Shown here: in pieces, positions 25,348-33,442 of the stretch
How the letters are laid out: every line of letters starts with the position of its first letter
Position numbering within the stretch: position 1 is the first letter of the stretch
Assembly: GCA_015065325.1 (NCBI GenBank)
Contig: SVQO01000002.1
Location: 1 to 64,000 of the forward strand
Direction: 5' to 3'
Source of the DNA: Oscillospiraceae bacterium
GTDB lineage: Bacteria; Bacillota; Clostridia; Oscillospirales; SIG627
DNA length: 64,000 nt
Program-made: the position numbers and the translations under genes
The notes under the pieces: model-generated
Told to the model about the DNA's origin: nothing
Seen by the model: the letters and a program-made list of their open reading frames with translations, nothing else
Databases searched by the model: none

Positions 25348-26259
25348 TCACAGCGTATCCAGGAAACGGCAGGCGGCGACGGCGGCGGTAGCACCGTCTG
25401 CGGTGGCGGTGGTTACCTGACGAACGCCTTTTTTGCGGCAGTCTCCCGCTACGAAAATTCCGGGGGTACGGGTCAGACAGTCCTCGGCAGAATCAAAATA
25501 TCCTACTTGATCCAGGTCGGCAAGATCGGCAAAAGCACCGTTTTCGGGAACGAGTCCGATGGCGACGAACATTCCGTCTGCTTCCAGGCGTGTCTCCTCA
25601 CCGGTGGCAGTTTTTTTCAGAGTAATGGCGTGGAAGGCTTCTCCGTCTTCAATGGCGGAAACCACAGTTCCCGTAATGATCTCCACGTTGTCGCGGGAGC
25701 GAAGAACCTCCTCCAGACGCTTTTCACCCGTTAGAAAATCCAGATTCTGGATCACGTAAACCTTTTTGCAGGTTTCGGATAAGAGGATCGCCTCCTGTAA
25801 AGCGGAATTGCCGCCGCCGATGAGGGCAACGGTCCGATTCTGATAAAAGGCACCGTCACAGACCGCACAGAAGGAGATGCCCTCTCCAATGAATTTTTCC
25901 TCATTTTCAAGGCCGAGATGACGGTGACGGGCACCGGTAGCCAAAATAACGGCACCTGCCTCGTATTCACTTCCTTCCTCGGTAATGACCAGCTTCTTTC
26001 CGTTTTGCTCACGGATCTGAATGACGTTTTCAACCTCTACGTCTGCCCCCTGTGCCAAAGCCTGCTCCACGAAGGAGTCGGCAAGCTCGGTGCCGGAGCA
26101 GGAAGCAAAGCCGGGGTAATTTTCCACCTTGGGAGAAAACGTGATCTGACCGCCGAAGGCTCCCTTATCCAGAATGAGAACGGTTTTGTTGGCTCTGCGG
26201 GCATAAATTGCGGCAGTCAGTCCTGCGGGACCTGCGCCGACGATTACGATATCGTACAT
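25348..26259 (-). CDS. trxB: Thioredoxin-disulfide reductase
   Basis: A 303-residue flavoprotein started at the ATG at 26259; an in-frame GTG 15 bases upstream overlaps the ribosome site. It shows the FAD site VGAGPAGLTAAIYA (7-20), the redox pair CAVC (131-134), the NADPH site IGGGNSALQEA and the FAD end motif FVAGDCRKKGVRQ. It reduces thioredoxin with NADPH in the cytoplasm. It lies directly downstream of nrdD, whose own C-terminus carries a redoxin domain, so it may supply electrons for deoxynucleotide synthesis. A terminator separates the two. Confidence 0.95.
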   Translation of the reverse strand: MYDIVIVGAGPAGLTAAIYARRANKTVLILDKGAFGGQITFSPKVENYPGFASCSGTELADSFVEQALAQGADVEVENVIQIREQNGKKLVITEEGSEYEAGAVILATGARHRHLGLENEEKFIGEGISFCAVCDGAFYQNRTVALIGGGNSALQEAILLSETCKKVYVIQNLDFLTGEKRLEEVLRSRDNVEIITGTVVSAIEDGEAFHAITLKKTATGEETRLEADGMFVAIGLVPENGAFADLADLDQVGYFDSAEDCLTRTPGIFVAGDCRKKGVRQVTTATADGATAAVAACRFLDTL

Positions 26260-26283
26260 AGTTTTCCACCTCACGTTATATTT

Positions 26284-26317
26284 TGAAAAAAAGACAGGCG
26301 GGGCATTGCCCCGCCCT
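26284..26317 (-). terminator. Terminator after nrdD
   Basis: A GC-rich perfect stem GGCGGGGC/GCCCCGCC with a 3-base loop is followed on the minus strand by TGTCTTTTTTTC. Confidence 0.85.
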
Positions 26318-26323
26318 TAATTT

Positions 26324-28693
26324 TTACTGAACGGACTGGATATATTTCTTTACACCGGGAACGGAAACGAATTTCTCGGTCTTTCCGCCCTTGACGGTTA
26401 CCAGAGTGGGTGCCTGCTTGATACCCAGGCCCTCGGTCAGTTCAATGTGCTCCTGTGCCATTACCTTGGTAAAGGGAAGGTTTGCCTTATCCAAAAGCTG
26501 GGTTGCGATCTTACAGTTGGGACAGGTAGCGGAAGCAAAGAGATAAACACCGTCCGCCAGGAAGACGCCGCTTCCCTCCTGCTCCTTCTTCTGCTCCTCC
26601 ATGGGACCGGTATGGGTCAGCTTGGAGTTGAGAATGTCATAGGTCTTTCTCTCCTTGTACTCCTGGCTCTTACCGTCGTTCCAGTTCTTAACGGGACGGT
26701 AATAACCGGTAATACGGCTGTAAACCTCGGTTTCCTTGCCGCACTTGGGGCAGGTATAAAGCTCGCCTGCGATATAGCCGTGCTCCTTGCATACGGAGTA
26801 GGTGGGAGACAGGGTGTAGTAGGGCAAGCGATAGTTCTCTGCGATCTTGCGGATAATGGACGCAGCAGCCTTCCAATCGGGCAGCTTCTCGCCGATAAAG
26901 GCGTGGAAAACGGTACCGGAGGTGTAAAGGGTCTGCAATTCATCCTGGATATCCAGAGCGGTGAAGATATCGTCGGTATAGCCTACGGGCAGGTGAGAGG
27001 AGTTGGTGTAGTAAGGAGTCTCTCCTTCGGACGCACAAAGGATGTCGGGGAACTTCTTGCGGTCGTGCTTTGCAAGACGGAAAGCGGTGGACTCTGCGGG
27101 AGTAGCCTCCAAGTTGTACAGGTCACCGTACTTCTCCTGATAGTCGGAGAGGCGCTCACGCATATGGTTGAGCACGTCCTTGGAGAATTCCTGGGTTTCC
27201 TTATGGGTCATATCCTTTCTGAGCCACTTGGCGTTCAGACCAACCTCGTTCATACCAACCAGACCGATGGTGGAGAAGTGGTTGTTGAAGGTGCCCAGAT
27301 AGCGCTTGGTGTAGGGGTACAGACCCTCGTCCAGAAGCTTGGTGATGACGGTACGCTTGATCTTCAGACTACGTGCGGCAATGTCCATCATGTGGTCCAA
27401 TCTCTTATAGAACTCTTCCTCGTTCTGAGCAAGATAAGCGATACGGGGCATATTGATGGTAACAACGCCTACGGAGCCGGTGCTTTCACCGGAGCCGAAG
27501 AAACCACCGGACTTCTTTCTCAGCTCTCTCAGATCCAAACGGAGACGGCAGCACATGGAACGAACGTCGGAGGGCTCCATGTCACTGTTCACGTAGTTGG
27601 AGAAGTAGGGAGTGCCGTACTTGGAAGTCATTTCGAAGAGAAGCTTATTGTTCTCGGTCTCGGACCAGTCGAAGTCGCGGGTGATGGAATAGGTTGGGAT
27701 GGGATACTGGAAGCCTCTGCCGTTGGCGTCGCCCTCGATCATGGTCTCGATGAAGGCACGGTTGACCATATCCATTTCCTTCTTGCAGTCGCCGTACTTG
27801 AAATCTACGCGCTTACCGCCGATGATGGCATACTCGTCTGCCAGGTCGGGAGGACAGGTCCAGTCCAGCGTAATGTTGGAGAAGGGTGCCTGCGTACCCC
27901 AACGACTGGGAGTGTTGACGCCGTAGATAAAGGACTCGATGCACTTCTTAACTGCGTCGTAGCTGAGGTTATCAGCCTTTACGAAGGGAGCCAGGTAGGT
28001 ATCGAAGGAAGAAAATGCCTGCGCTCCTGCCCATTCGTTCTGCATAATGCCGAGGAAGTTGACCATCTGGTTGCAAAGGGTTGCCAGATGCTTTGCGGGA
28101 GCGGAGGTGATCTTTCCGGGAACACCGCCCAGACCCTCCTCGATCAGCTGCTTGAGAGACCATCCTGCGCAGTAACCGGTCAGCATAGACAGGTCGTGCA
28201 GGTGGATGTCTGCGTTCTTATGCGCCTGGCTGATCTCGTCGTCGTAGATCTCGCTGAGCCAGTAGTTTGCGGTAATGGCACCGGAGTTGTTCAGGATCAG
28301 ACCGCCTACGGAGTAGGTTACGGTAGAGTTCTCCTTCACACGCCAATCAATGTTCTTCACGTACTGGTTTACGATCTCGGTATAGTCAACCAGAGTGGAC
28401 TTCATATTACGGAGCTTTTCTCTCTGGCGACGGTAAAGGATGTAAGCCTTTGCCACGTCGGCGTAGCCTGCCTGAACCAGAACGGTCTCCACACTGTCCT
28501 GGATGTCTTCCACTGCCACCAGATCGCTTTCAACCTTGGGCTCGAAATCGGAAGTAACCTTCAGCGCCAGAAAATCGATAATATTATCGTTGAAATTTCT
28601 CTCGCAGGCTTCGAAAGCCAGTTTGATTGCGGACGAGATCTTGGAAATTTCAAAACCAACGATCTTGCCGTCGCGTTTTTTTACCTGATACAT
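26324..28693 (-). CDS. nrdD: Anaerobic ribonucleoside-triphosphate reductase with fused C-terminal redoxin
   Basis: A 789-residue class III reductase. An ATP-cone fills residues 1-95 (KKRDGKIVGFEISKI start). The catalytic barrel follows (…MCCRLRLDLRELRKKSGG…). The zinc site has paired cysteines ending in CPKCGKE, and the glycyl-radical site is RITGYYRPVKNWNDGK near residue 663. Unusually, the last 80 residues form a glutaredoxin/thioredoxin-like domain with CPNC (about 724-727) and the cis-Pro patch QAPTLV. The enzyme makes dNTPs without oxygen. The fused redoxin suggests disulfide-based reduction rather than formate. nrdG lies just upstream. Confidence 0.96.
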   Translation of the reverse strand: MYQVKKRDGKIVGFEISKISSAIKLAFEACERNFNDNIIDFLALKVTSDFEPKVESDLVAVEDIQDSVETVLVQAGYADVAKAYILYRRQREKLRNMKSTLVDYTEIVNQYVKNIDWRVKENSTVTYSVGGLILNNSGAITANYWLSEIYDDEISQAHKNADIHLHDLSMLTGYCAGWSLKQLIEEGLGGVPGKITSAPAKHLATLCNQMVNFLGIMQNEWAGAQAFSSFDTYLAPFVKADNLSYDAVKKCIESFIYGVNTPSRWGTQAPFSNITLDWTCPPDLADEYAIIGGKRVDFKYGDCKKEMDMVNRAFIETMIEGDANGRGFQYPIPTYSITRDFDWSETENNKLLFEMTSKYGTPYFSNYVNSDMEPSDVRSMCCRLRLDLRELRKKSGGFFGSGESTGSVGVVTINMPRIAYLAQNEEEFYKRLDHMMDIAARSLKIKRTVITKLLDEGLYPYTKRYLGTFNNHFSTIGLVGMNEVGLNAKWLRKDMTHKETQEFSKDVLNHMRERLSDYQEKYGDLYNLEATPAESTAFRLAKHDRKKFPDILCASEGETPYYTNSSHLPVGYTDDIFTALDIQDELQTLYTSGTVFHAFIGEKLPDWKAAASIIRKIAENYRLPYYTLSPTYSVCKEHGYIAGELYTCPKCGKETEVYSRITGYYRPVKNWNDGKSQEYKERKTYDILNSKLTHTGPMEEQKKEQEGSGVFLADGVYLFASATCPNCKIATQLLDKANLPFTKVMAQEHIELTEGLGIKQAPTLVTVKGGKTEKFVSVPGVKKYIQSVQ

Positions 28694-28694
28694 A

Positions 28695-29393
28695 CTATTC
28701 TCCTTCTTCCTGTCCTCGGAGCTTTGCCGAGGGAATATCTTTTCTTACGGTTTGGAGGAATTCCTTCATTTCCTCCGGGGAAAAAGCAGCGAAGCCCGTT
28801 CCCAAAAGGTTGCCCGAATCTACAAAGCCCTGCAAAAAATACCGCTGTTCACCGGCAAGCCAATTCCCGATCCCTTCCATATCCCGCAGCTCGTGGATCC
28901 CCTTTACCAGGGTGGTGCGGAACTCGTGCTCGATCCCCGAGGAGCGGATCATTTCCGCGGAGCGCAGAAATTTCTCCATAGGGAACGCCTTTCCGATCGC
29001 CTTCTCATAATGCTCGGGAGAGCTTTTGATGTCCATTGCGATATAATCGATCTGACCCGTAGCGAGAAGTGCTTCCAGGGCGGCAGGATCCGATCCGTTG
29101 GTATCCAGCTTCACCGAAAAGCCCATATTTTTTACTTGTTTCACAAAATCCGACAGGTCCGGTTGCAGGAGAGGCTCGCCTCCCGTAACGCAGACACCCT
29201 CCAGAATTCCCCTTCTCCCGGCAAGGTAAGAAAGCACTTCCTCCTCCAGATTTGCGCTCTCGCGCGGATTTAAAACCAGAGAAGCGTTGTGGCAAAAGGG
29301 ACAGCGCAGGTTGCAGCCACCGGTAAAAACGGTGCAGGCAACGCGGCCGGGAAAATCCAGAAGCGTCAGCTTTTGATAGCCTTGAACATTCAT
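28695..29393 (-). CDS. nrdG: Anaerobic ribonucleotide reductase activating enzyme
   Basis: A 232-residue radical SAM protein. The iron-sulfur cluster motif is CNLRCPFC within GGCNLRCPFCHNASLV, followed by the GGEPLLQ SAM-binding motif. It generates the glycyl radical on NrdD. It is the first gene of the operon, and nrdD starts essentially at its stop, so translation is coupled. The start MNVQGYQKLTLLDFPG is typical of this NrdG type. Confidence 0.95.
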   Translation of the reverse strand: MNVQGYQKLTLLDFPGRVACTVFTGGCNLRCPFCHNASLVLNPRESANLEEEVLSYLAGRRGILEGVCVTGGEPLLQPDLSDFVKQVKNMGFSVKLDTNGSDPAALEALLATGQIDYIAMDIKSSPEHYEKAIGKAFPMEKFLRSAEMIRSSGIEHEFRTTLVKGIHELRDMEGIGNWLAGEQRYFLQGFVDSGNLLGTGFAAFSPEEMKEFLQTVRKDIPSAKLRGQEEGE

Positions 29394-29423
29394 TGAGATT
29401 CCTCTTTCTTTTGTTGCCTTGCA

Positions 29424-29452
29424 AGTATATCACAAGTCTTGTGGTTCGTCAA
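29424..29452 (-). promoter_or_regulatory. Promoter of nrdG-nrdD
   Basis: Minus-strand TTGACG (29447-29452) and TATACT (29424-29429) with a 17-base spacer. The spacer contains the palindrome CACAAGTCTTGTG, so operator and promoter overlap. Confidence 0.85.
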
Positions 29453-29507
29453 GCAAAAAACACAAGATATTGTGTTTTTACGAAAAAGTGCAAACAATAT
29501 CTTGTGT
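29431..29507 (-). promoter_or_regulatory. NrdR boxes of the nrdG-nrdD operon
   Basis: ACACAAGATATTGTGT at 29460-29475 matches the NrdR box consensus almost perfectly, and a second box, AAACAATATCTTGTGT, lies at 29492-29507. Their 32-base spacing is three helical turns, as known for NrdR. A third, shorter palindrome CACAAGTCTTGTG at 29431-29443 sits 30 bases from the first, inside the promoter. NrdR represses reductase genes when bound to dATP/ATP. Confidence 0.88.
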
Positions 29508-29596
29508 TATGGGATTTTGTGCAAAAGAAACGCCCCTCCTCCCGAAAGTGGGGAAAAGGGGCATTCCGCAAGGCTTTTCAGCCCTTTGTTTCTCTT

Positions 29597-29956
29597 TCAG
29601 ATCCGGTGAAAAATCAGACTCTCCTCACCCTTTTTGGAAAGAGTCAATTTTGAATCGGAAACGGAAAAGGTAAAAGTTTTCTCCGTGCCGTCACTTTTAA
29701 TGGTCAACCGATTTCCCTCGGCATACCAGGAGCCGAAGGGGATGGAAAAAGGAATGTCGTCTCCTTGCTTCTGCTCCACGAAGATCTCCCCCTCCTCGGT
29801 GAAGTGATACACCATAGAATAGGTTCCCAGCTCCTCGTCGCTTCCCTCGGTTTCCCAACGGCCGACCAAAGCCTTGTGATCTGCGTTTGAGCAAGACAGA
29901 AAGGCAAAGGGCAAAAGTAAAACAAGCGCAAGCACAAGGCACGATACGCGTTTCAT
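29597..29956 (-). CDS. Small lipoprotein with lipocalin-like domain
   Basis: A 119-residue protein started at the ATG at 29956 behind AAAGGGGGA. The signal peptide ends in a lipobox, FLSC, so the mature protein is lipid-anchored at the cysteine. The rest, from ALVGRWETEG through EGNRLTIKSDGTEKTFTFSVSDSKLTLS, has the beta-strand pattern of small lipocalin-like proteins (the DUF4923/5640 type). Its ligand and role are unknown. It stands alone between spoIIE and the nrd promoter. Confidence 0.75.
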   Translation of the reverse strand: MKRVSCLVLALVLLLPFAFLSCSNADHKALVGRWETEGSDEELGTYSMVYHFTEEGEIFVEQKQGDDIPFSIPFGSWYAEGNRLTIKSDGTEKTFTFSVSDSKLTLSKKGEESLIFHRI

Positions 29957-30047
29957 CCATTTTCCCCCTTTCCTTTTCTTCTTCCATATTATGAACGAAA
30001 GACCCGGGTTTGTCAATGGTTTTCTTTAAAATCAGTAAATATTTTAT

Positions 30048-32507
30048 TCATTTACTATTCATAACTCGCACAACGGAAACGCTCAGGTCGTCTCCCGCCT
30101 CGCCCTGCTCCTGTGCAAAGCGGAAAATACGGTCGCAAAGCTCCGTTGCGCTTTCAAAGCTTCTTTCGGCAAACAGAGAGACCAGAGCACTGCGTTCCTC
30201 TCCCTGCTCCACGCCGTCGGAGAGAAGAATGATAAAATCTCCGGGGAACAGGCGGAAGGAGGTCTGCTCCGCACACATACTACGCAAAACCCCTGCGGGA
30301 GGCGTACGGGATTCGATGCGGTGCAGTCTGTCCCCTCGCAAAACGTAAGAGGGCGCCGCACCCGCTTTGATAAAATGTGCTTCCCCCATCAGAAGATCGA
30401 TCTCCAAAAGATCCACGGTGGTAAAGGTTTCGTCGGTCTTGCTCATCAAAAATGCATTGAGCATTTCAAGGGTCACGTTTTTCGGGGTAGCACAGTGCAT
30501 CAGTTTTTCAATGAAAATAGCGGCAAGACGGCTGGTAAAGGCAGCTTCCCTTCCGCTTCCCATTCCGTCGCAGATCAAAGTATAGAAATAATTTTGCGCC
30601 GTTTCAAAAAATCCCACGTGATCTCCGCTGACGCTTTCTCCCCGCTTGGTACAGCCGGACTTTGCACATTCCAAACTCAGCAGTCTTGCCCTGCGCAAAC
30701 GCATGACCACGCAGTCCTCCAGCATCATAAAATCCGGCCCCGAAAAGCGACAGGAGAACGCCTTTCCGAATGCCTGTTGGATCCGTTCCGCGCAATGGCT
30801 CACCCGTTCCACCGAAACACCGTACACGTCGATCTTCATTTCTCTGACGCCGAATACGGCAACGCGGCGATAGGAGATCCCCAGCTCCTTCAACGCTTTT
30901 TTTGCCGTGCTTTCCAGAGTGGGATTGTACTCCAATTCGCGGTCCAGCTCTCCGGCAGTGCTTTTCAACAAGCGGGAGACCGAGCTGTACTCCCCCGCCA
31001 GAAGTCTGGTCTTATTGTTTTTCAAGAAGCTGCCGTTGATCTCTCCGAAGCGGCGGTTGATGGTCTCAACCAGTTGAGAAAGAGAAATACATTTTGAACG
31101 CAAAGGCTCCGAAAAATCCTCCTGCACCACCTTCCCCGCCGTCAACAGCTTTGCCGCCACGTTTGCAGTGGATTCCACGGCAGACGCCTGCTCCTTGCCC
31201 CAGCAGACGCCGGAGAGCGAGCAACGGGAGCAGTGCTCGGCACAGCAATCGGAGACCAGACGGCTACTATCCGAGATCGTCGGCTTTTTGATGGTATCGC
31301 TCACCGTATAAAACACCTCCGACAAGGAAGAAAACGCTTCACTGAGCTTGCGCAGCTTTTGCCTTGCCGCACGCGTTCCCTCCTTTCGCAAGGGATCGGT
31401 CTCCAACCGTTTTTGCTGCTGCCGCTCCTTTTTCCCGGGCAACAAATGCAGCAGAGGAAAAAACAGTGCCAAAGCACACAAAAAATCCGCAGTGAAAAAT
31501 CCGAAGCTTTCCAAGCCCTCACTGTACATACAGTAGCCGCAGGCGGATACGAAGGAGACCATCATCGCCACGTAGGCGGAATAGTCGAAAAACAGCCCTG
31601 CGAAAAATCCACCCACCGCCAATGCGGGCGATACCTCGGGGGAAAGCTGTGCCATCCCGCCGATCATTCCCGCCGCCGCACCGTACAACGGTCCTCTGGT
31701 TCCGGAAAGCGTAAGGGAAAGCAGAACCGCCAGCACGAAGGACACGGAAACGTTTGCCACCTGCACTTCCCGAATGGTATGGAGAAAAAGATACGCAAGG
31801 GCAAAATTCGCTCCCTGGGCGTAAACCCGTCTTTTTGAGGAAAGCCCCGCTGCCGCCTCTCCGGCTCCAACCTCCATATAAAAGCCGCAAAGCAGATAGG
31901 AAAAAACGGGAGTAATGATTCCCGCGCTCACGGCGGCGAATACCCCGCGAACGGTAAAGTTCTCCAGCGCTGCCAAAAGCAGGGACAGCCCCACCGAGAC
32001 GAAGGCGGAAAAGGTAACCCGCGCAAGACGTGCCTCATCCATTTTCCCTCCGCTGACTCCTGCCCGTGCCAAAAAGAAGATCAAATACGCCAAAAGATAG
32101 AAAAATCCGTTTGATTCCAAAAACGCCGTAGAAGATAAAACCCCTGCGAACACGGTGAGGATCACCGCCGTTTCAAGGGTTCTTACCTCTTTCTTTTTTT
32201 CCGTTACCGTGATGCGTCTTCCCAGAGCGGCAAGCAGGGCAAAGCCCGCCGGATACACCCCCAGCGGAAAGCGTGCCAGGGAGACTACGGCAGATATTAC
32301 GAAAATACCCGAGAACAGCAAGACCCCGAGCACCGCGCTTTTCATCCGTCTCGCCTCCCGCTCTCCTTCCTTTACGCAAAGTTCAGCGAAGGAATCCGCC
32401 ACCGCGCCCATTCCTGCCGCAAGATACCGCGCCGCCGAAGCAAGCCTTTTCAAAGCACCTTTCTTTTCCGTGTTTTTTACCGTTGCCTGTTTCAAATTTT
32501 TTTCCAT
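30048..32507 (-). CDS. spoIIE: Stage II sporulation protein E phosphatase
   Basis: An 819-residue protein of the usual SpoIIE length. About ten transmembrane spans occupy residues 60-330 (for example GVLLFSGIFVISAVVSL), then a linker domain with cysteine pairs (CCAEHCSRCSLSGVC), and a C-terminal PP2C phosphatase with ICDGMGSGREAAFTSRLAAIFIE and FIILLSDGVEQGEE, ending GDDLSVSVVRV. SpoIIE dephosphorylates SpoIIAA in the forespore to activate sigma F. Its presence with a Spo0A-type promoter indicates a sporulation pathway. The ribosome site is AGGAAGTG. Confidence 0.95.
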   Translation of the reverse strand: MEKNLKQATVKNTEKKGALKRLASAARYLAAGMGAVADSFAELCVKEGEREARRMKSAVLGVLLFSGIFVISAVVSLARFPLGVYPAGFALLAALGRRITVTEKKKEVRTLETAVILTVFAGVLSSTAFLESNGFFYLLAYLIFFLARAGVSGGKMDEARLARVTFSAFVSVGLSLLLAALENFTVRGVFAAVSAGIITPVFSYLLCGFYMEVGAGEAAAGLSSKRRVYAQGANFALAYLFLHTIREVQVANVSVSFVLAVLLSLTLSGTRGPLYGAAAGMIGGMAQLSPEVSPALAVGGFFAGLFFDYSAYVAMMVSFVSACGYCMYSEGLESFGFFTADFLCALALFFPLLHLLPGKKERQQQKRLETDPLRKEGTRAARQKLRKLSEAFSSLSEVFYTVSDTIKKPTISDSSRLVSDCCAEHCSRCSLSGVCWGKEQASAVESTANVAAKLLTAGKVVQEDFSEPLRSKCISLSQLVETINRRFGEINGSFLKNNKTRLLAGEYSSVSRLLKSTAGELDRELEYNPTLESTAKKALKELGISYRRVAVFGVREMKIDVYGVSVERVSHCAERIQQAFGKAFSCRFSGPDFMMLEDCVVMRLRRARLLSLECAKSGCTKRGESVSGDHVGFFETAQNYFYTLICDGMGSGREAAFTSRLAAIFIEKLMHCATPKNVTLEMLNAFLMSKTDETFTTVDLLEIDLLMGEAHFIKAGAAPSYVLRGDRLHRIESRTPPAGVLRSMCAEQTSFRLFPGDFIILLSDGVEQGEERSALVSLFAERSFESATELCDRIFRFAQEQGEAGDDLSVSVVRVMNSK

Positions 32508-32543
32508 CGTTTCACTTCCTGTCCCTTGTTTTTTCGGACTCTC

Positions 32544-32577
32544 ATTGTAACACGCCGAAAAGAAAGGAATTGTCGAA
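32544..32577 (-). promoter_or_regulatory. Spo0A-type promoter of spoIIE
   Basis: The minus strand reads TTCGACA (complement at 32571-32577), a perfect Spo0A box, and TACAAT (32544-32549). The TCGACA and TACAAT hexamers are separated by 21 bases, the unusual spacing known for the Spo0A-activated spoIIE promoter of Bacillus subtilis. Confidence 0.75.
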
Positions 32578-32651
32578 AGAGGAAAGGCAAAAAATCATAT
32601 TTTTTTCTTTTCGGCACATACTAGAAGAAAAGAAGAAAGGAGTGTTTTTTT

Positions 32652-32927
32652 ATGAACCCAATGCCAATGATCCGCTCTGCCTGCGACTGTCTGAACAGCA
32701 TCGTGCTCCGTCCCAAGTTGACCTTATCTCTGTCCTCCTTCAACCGGCGCACCGGTTCCTTTTCGGAGCAAAAAAGCATCAGTCTTTCCGCGGGAATCAC
32801 CTTGCTTCGCGGGATCATGCTGTTGGCGGGCGGGATGGGCGTCGCCTACGGCGCCATGATGCTTTGCCGCGCCGGAAAAAAGAAAAAGCCGTGCCGTTCC
32901 ATGAAAAAAAGCCGCAGACGGCTCTGA
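32652..32927 (+). CDS. Small putative membrane protein
   Basis: A 91-residue protein with AAAGGAG ten bases before the ATG. One hydrophobic span lies at about residues 46-71 (AGITLLRGIMLLAGGMGVAYGAMML), followed by a very basic Cys/Lys/Arg tail. No family is recognised. It is divergent from spoIIE. The ribosome site and topology favour a real gene, but the length and composition leave doubt. Confidence 0.5.
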   Translation: MNPMPMIRSACDCLNSIVLRPKLTLSLSSFNRRTGSFSEQKSISLSAGITLLRGIMLLAGGMGVAYGAMMLCRAGKKKKPCRSMKKSRRRL

Positions 32928-32994
32928 AAAGTAACGAATCCGTAAATTTTTTATGATAAAGGGAAAAAGACTGCTCTTTTCCGCATAAAAACAC

Positions 32995-33023
32995 TTGCTT
33001 TTTCTTTCTTTCTATGGTAGAAT
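32995..33023 (+). promoter_or_regulatory. Promoter of rpsO-pnp
   Basis: TTGCTT (32995-33000) and TAGAAT (33018-33023) are spaced by 17 bases, leaving a 5' leader of about 135 bases before rpsO. Confidence 0.65.
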
Positions 33024-33070
33024 TTTCTTTGCTCCGTCTGTGGTAAGGCGGGCAAAAACAAACCGAATCC

Positions 33071-33138
33071 GTAACGCAGTGAAGGGGAAAACGTCTGTTT
33101 CTTCAAACGGACCGTTCACCTCGCCCTTGCCGGGTTAC
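33071..33138 (+). ncRNA. Candidate S15 autoregulatory leader of rpsO
   Basis: Three nested helices can form: GTAAC (33071) with GTTAC (33134), GTGAA (33079) with TTCAC (33115), and the inner hairpin GTCTGTTT-CTTC-AAACGGAC (33093-33112). A structured leader of this kind just before rpsO is typical of S15 feedback control. The match to a specific leader class was not tested. Confidence 0.45.
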
Positions 33139-33166
33139 AGGATCAGAATTTATGGAGGTGAAAACC

Positions 33167-33430
33167 ATGCTGAAAGAAGAAAAGCAGCAAATCATTACCA
33201 CTTACGCAACCAAAGAAGGCGACACCGGATCCCCTGAGGTCCAGATCGCGATCCTGACCTCGAGAATCAACACGCTCACCGAGCACCTCAAGGTCAACAA
33301 GAAGGACCACCACTCCCGCAGAGGTATGCTGAAGATGGTTGGTCACAGAAGAAATCTTCTGAACTACCTGCAGAAGAAGGACATCAACCGTTACAGAGCT
33401 ATCATCGAAAAGCTCGGTCTCAGAAAGTAA
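33167..33430 (+). CDS. rpsO: Ribosomal protein S15
   Basis: An 87-residue protein of normal length, started at the ATG at 33167 behind GGAGGTG. The core [44 protein letters not shown] and the C-terminal [12 protein letters not shown] are all diagnostic. It binds 16S rRNA early in small-subunit assembly. It is followed by pnp, the classic order in bacteria, with 12 bases between them. Confidence 0.98.
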   Translation: MLKEEKQQIITTYATKEGDTGSPEVQIAILTSRINTLTEHLKVNKKDHHSRRGMLKMVGHRRNLLNYLQKKDINRYRAIIEKLGLRK

Positions 33431-33442
33431 TCGGTCGGCAAT

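Noticed and set aside
26447-28981. 844-residue open frame on the plus strand
   Set aside because: It lies antisense to nrdD and nrdG and has a biased composition; it arises from the codon usage of those genes.
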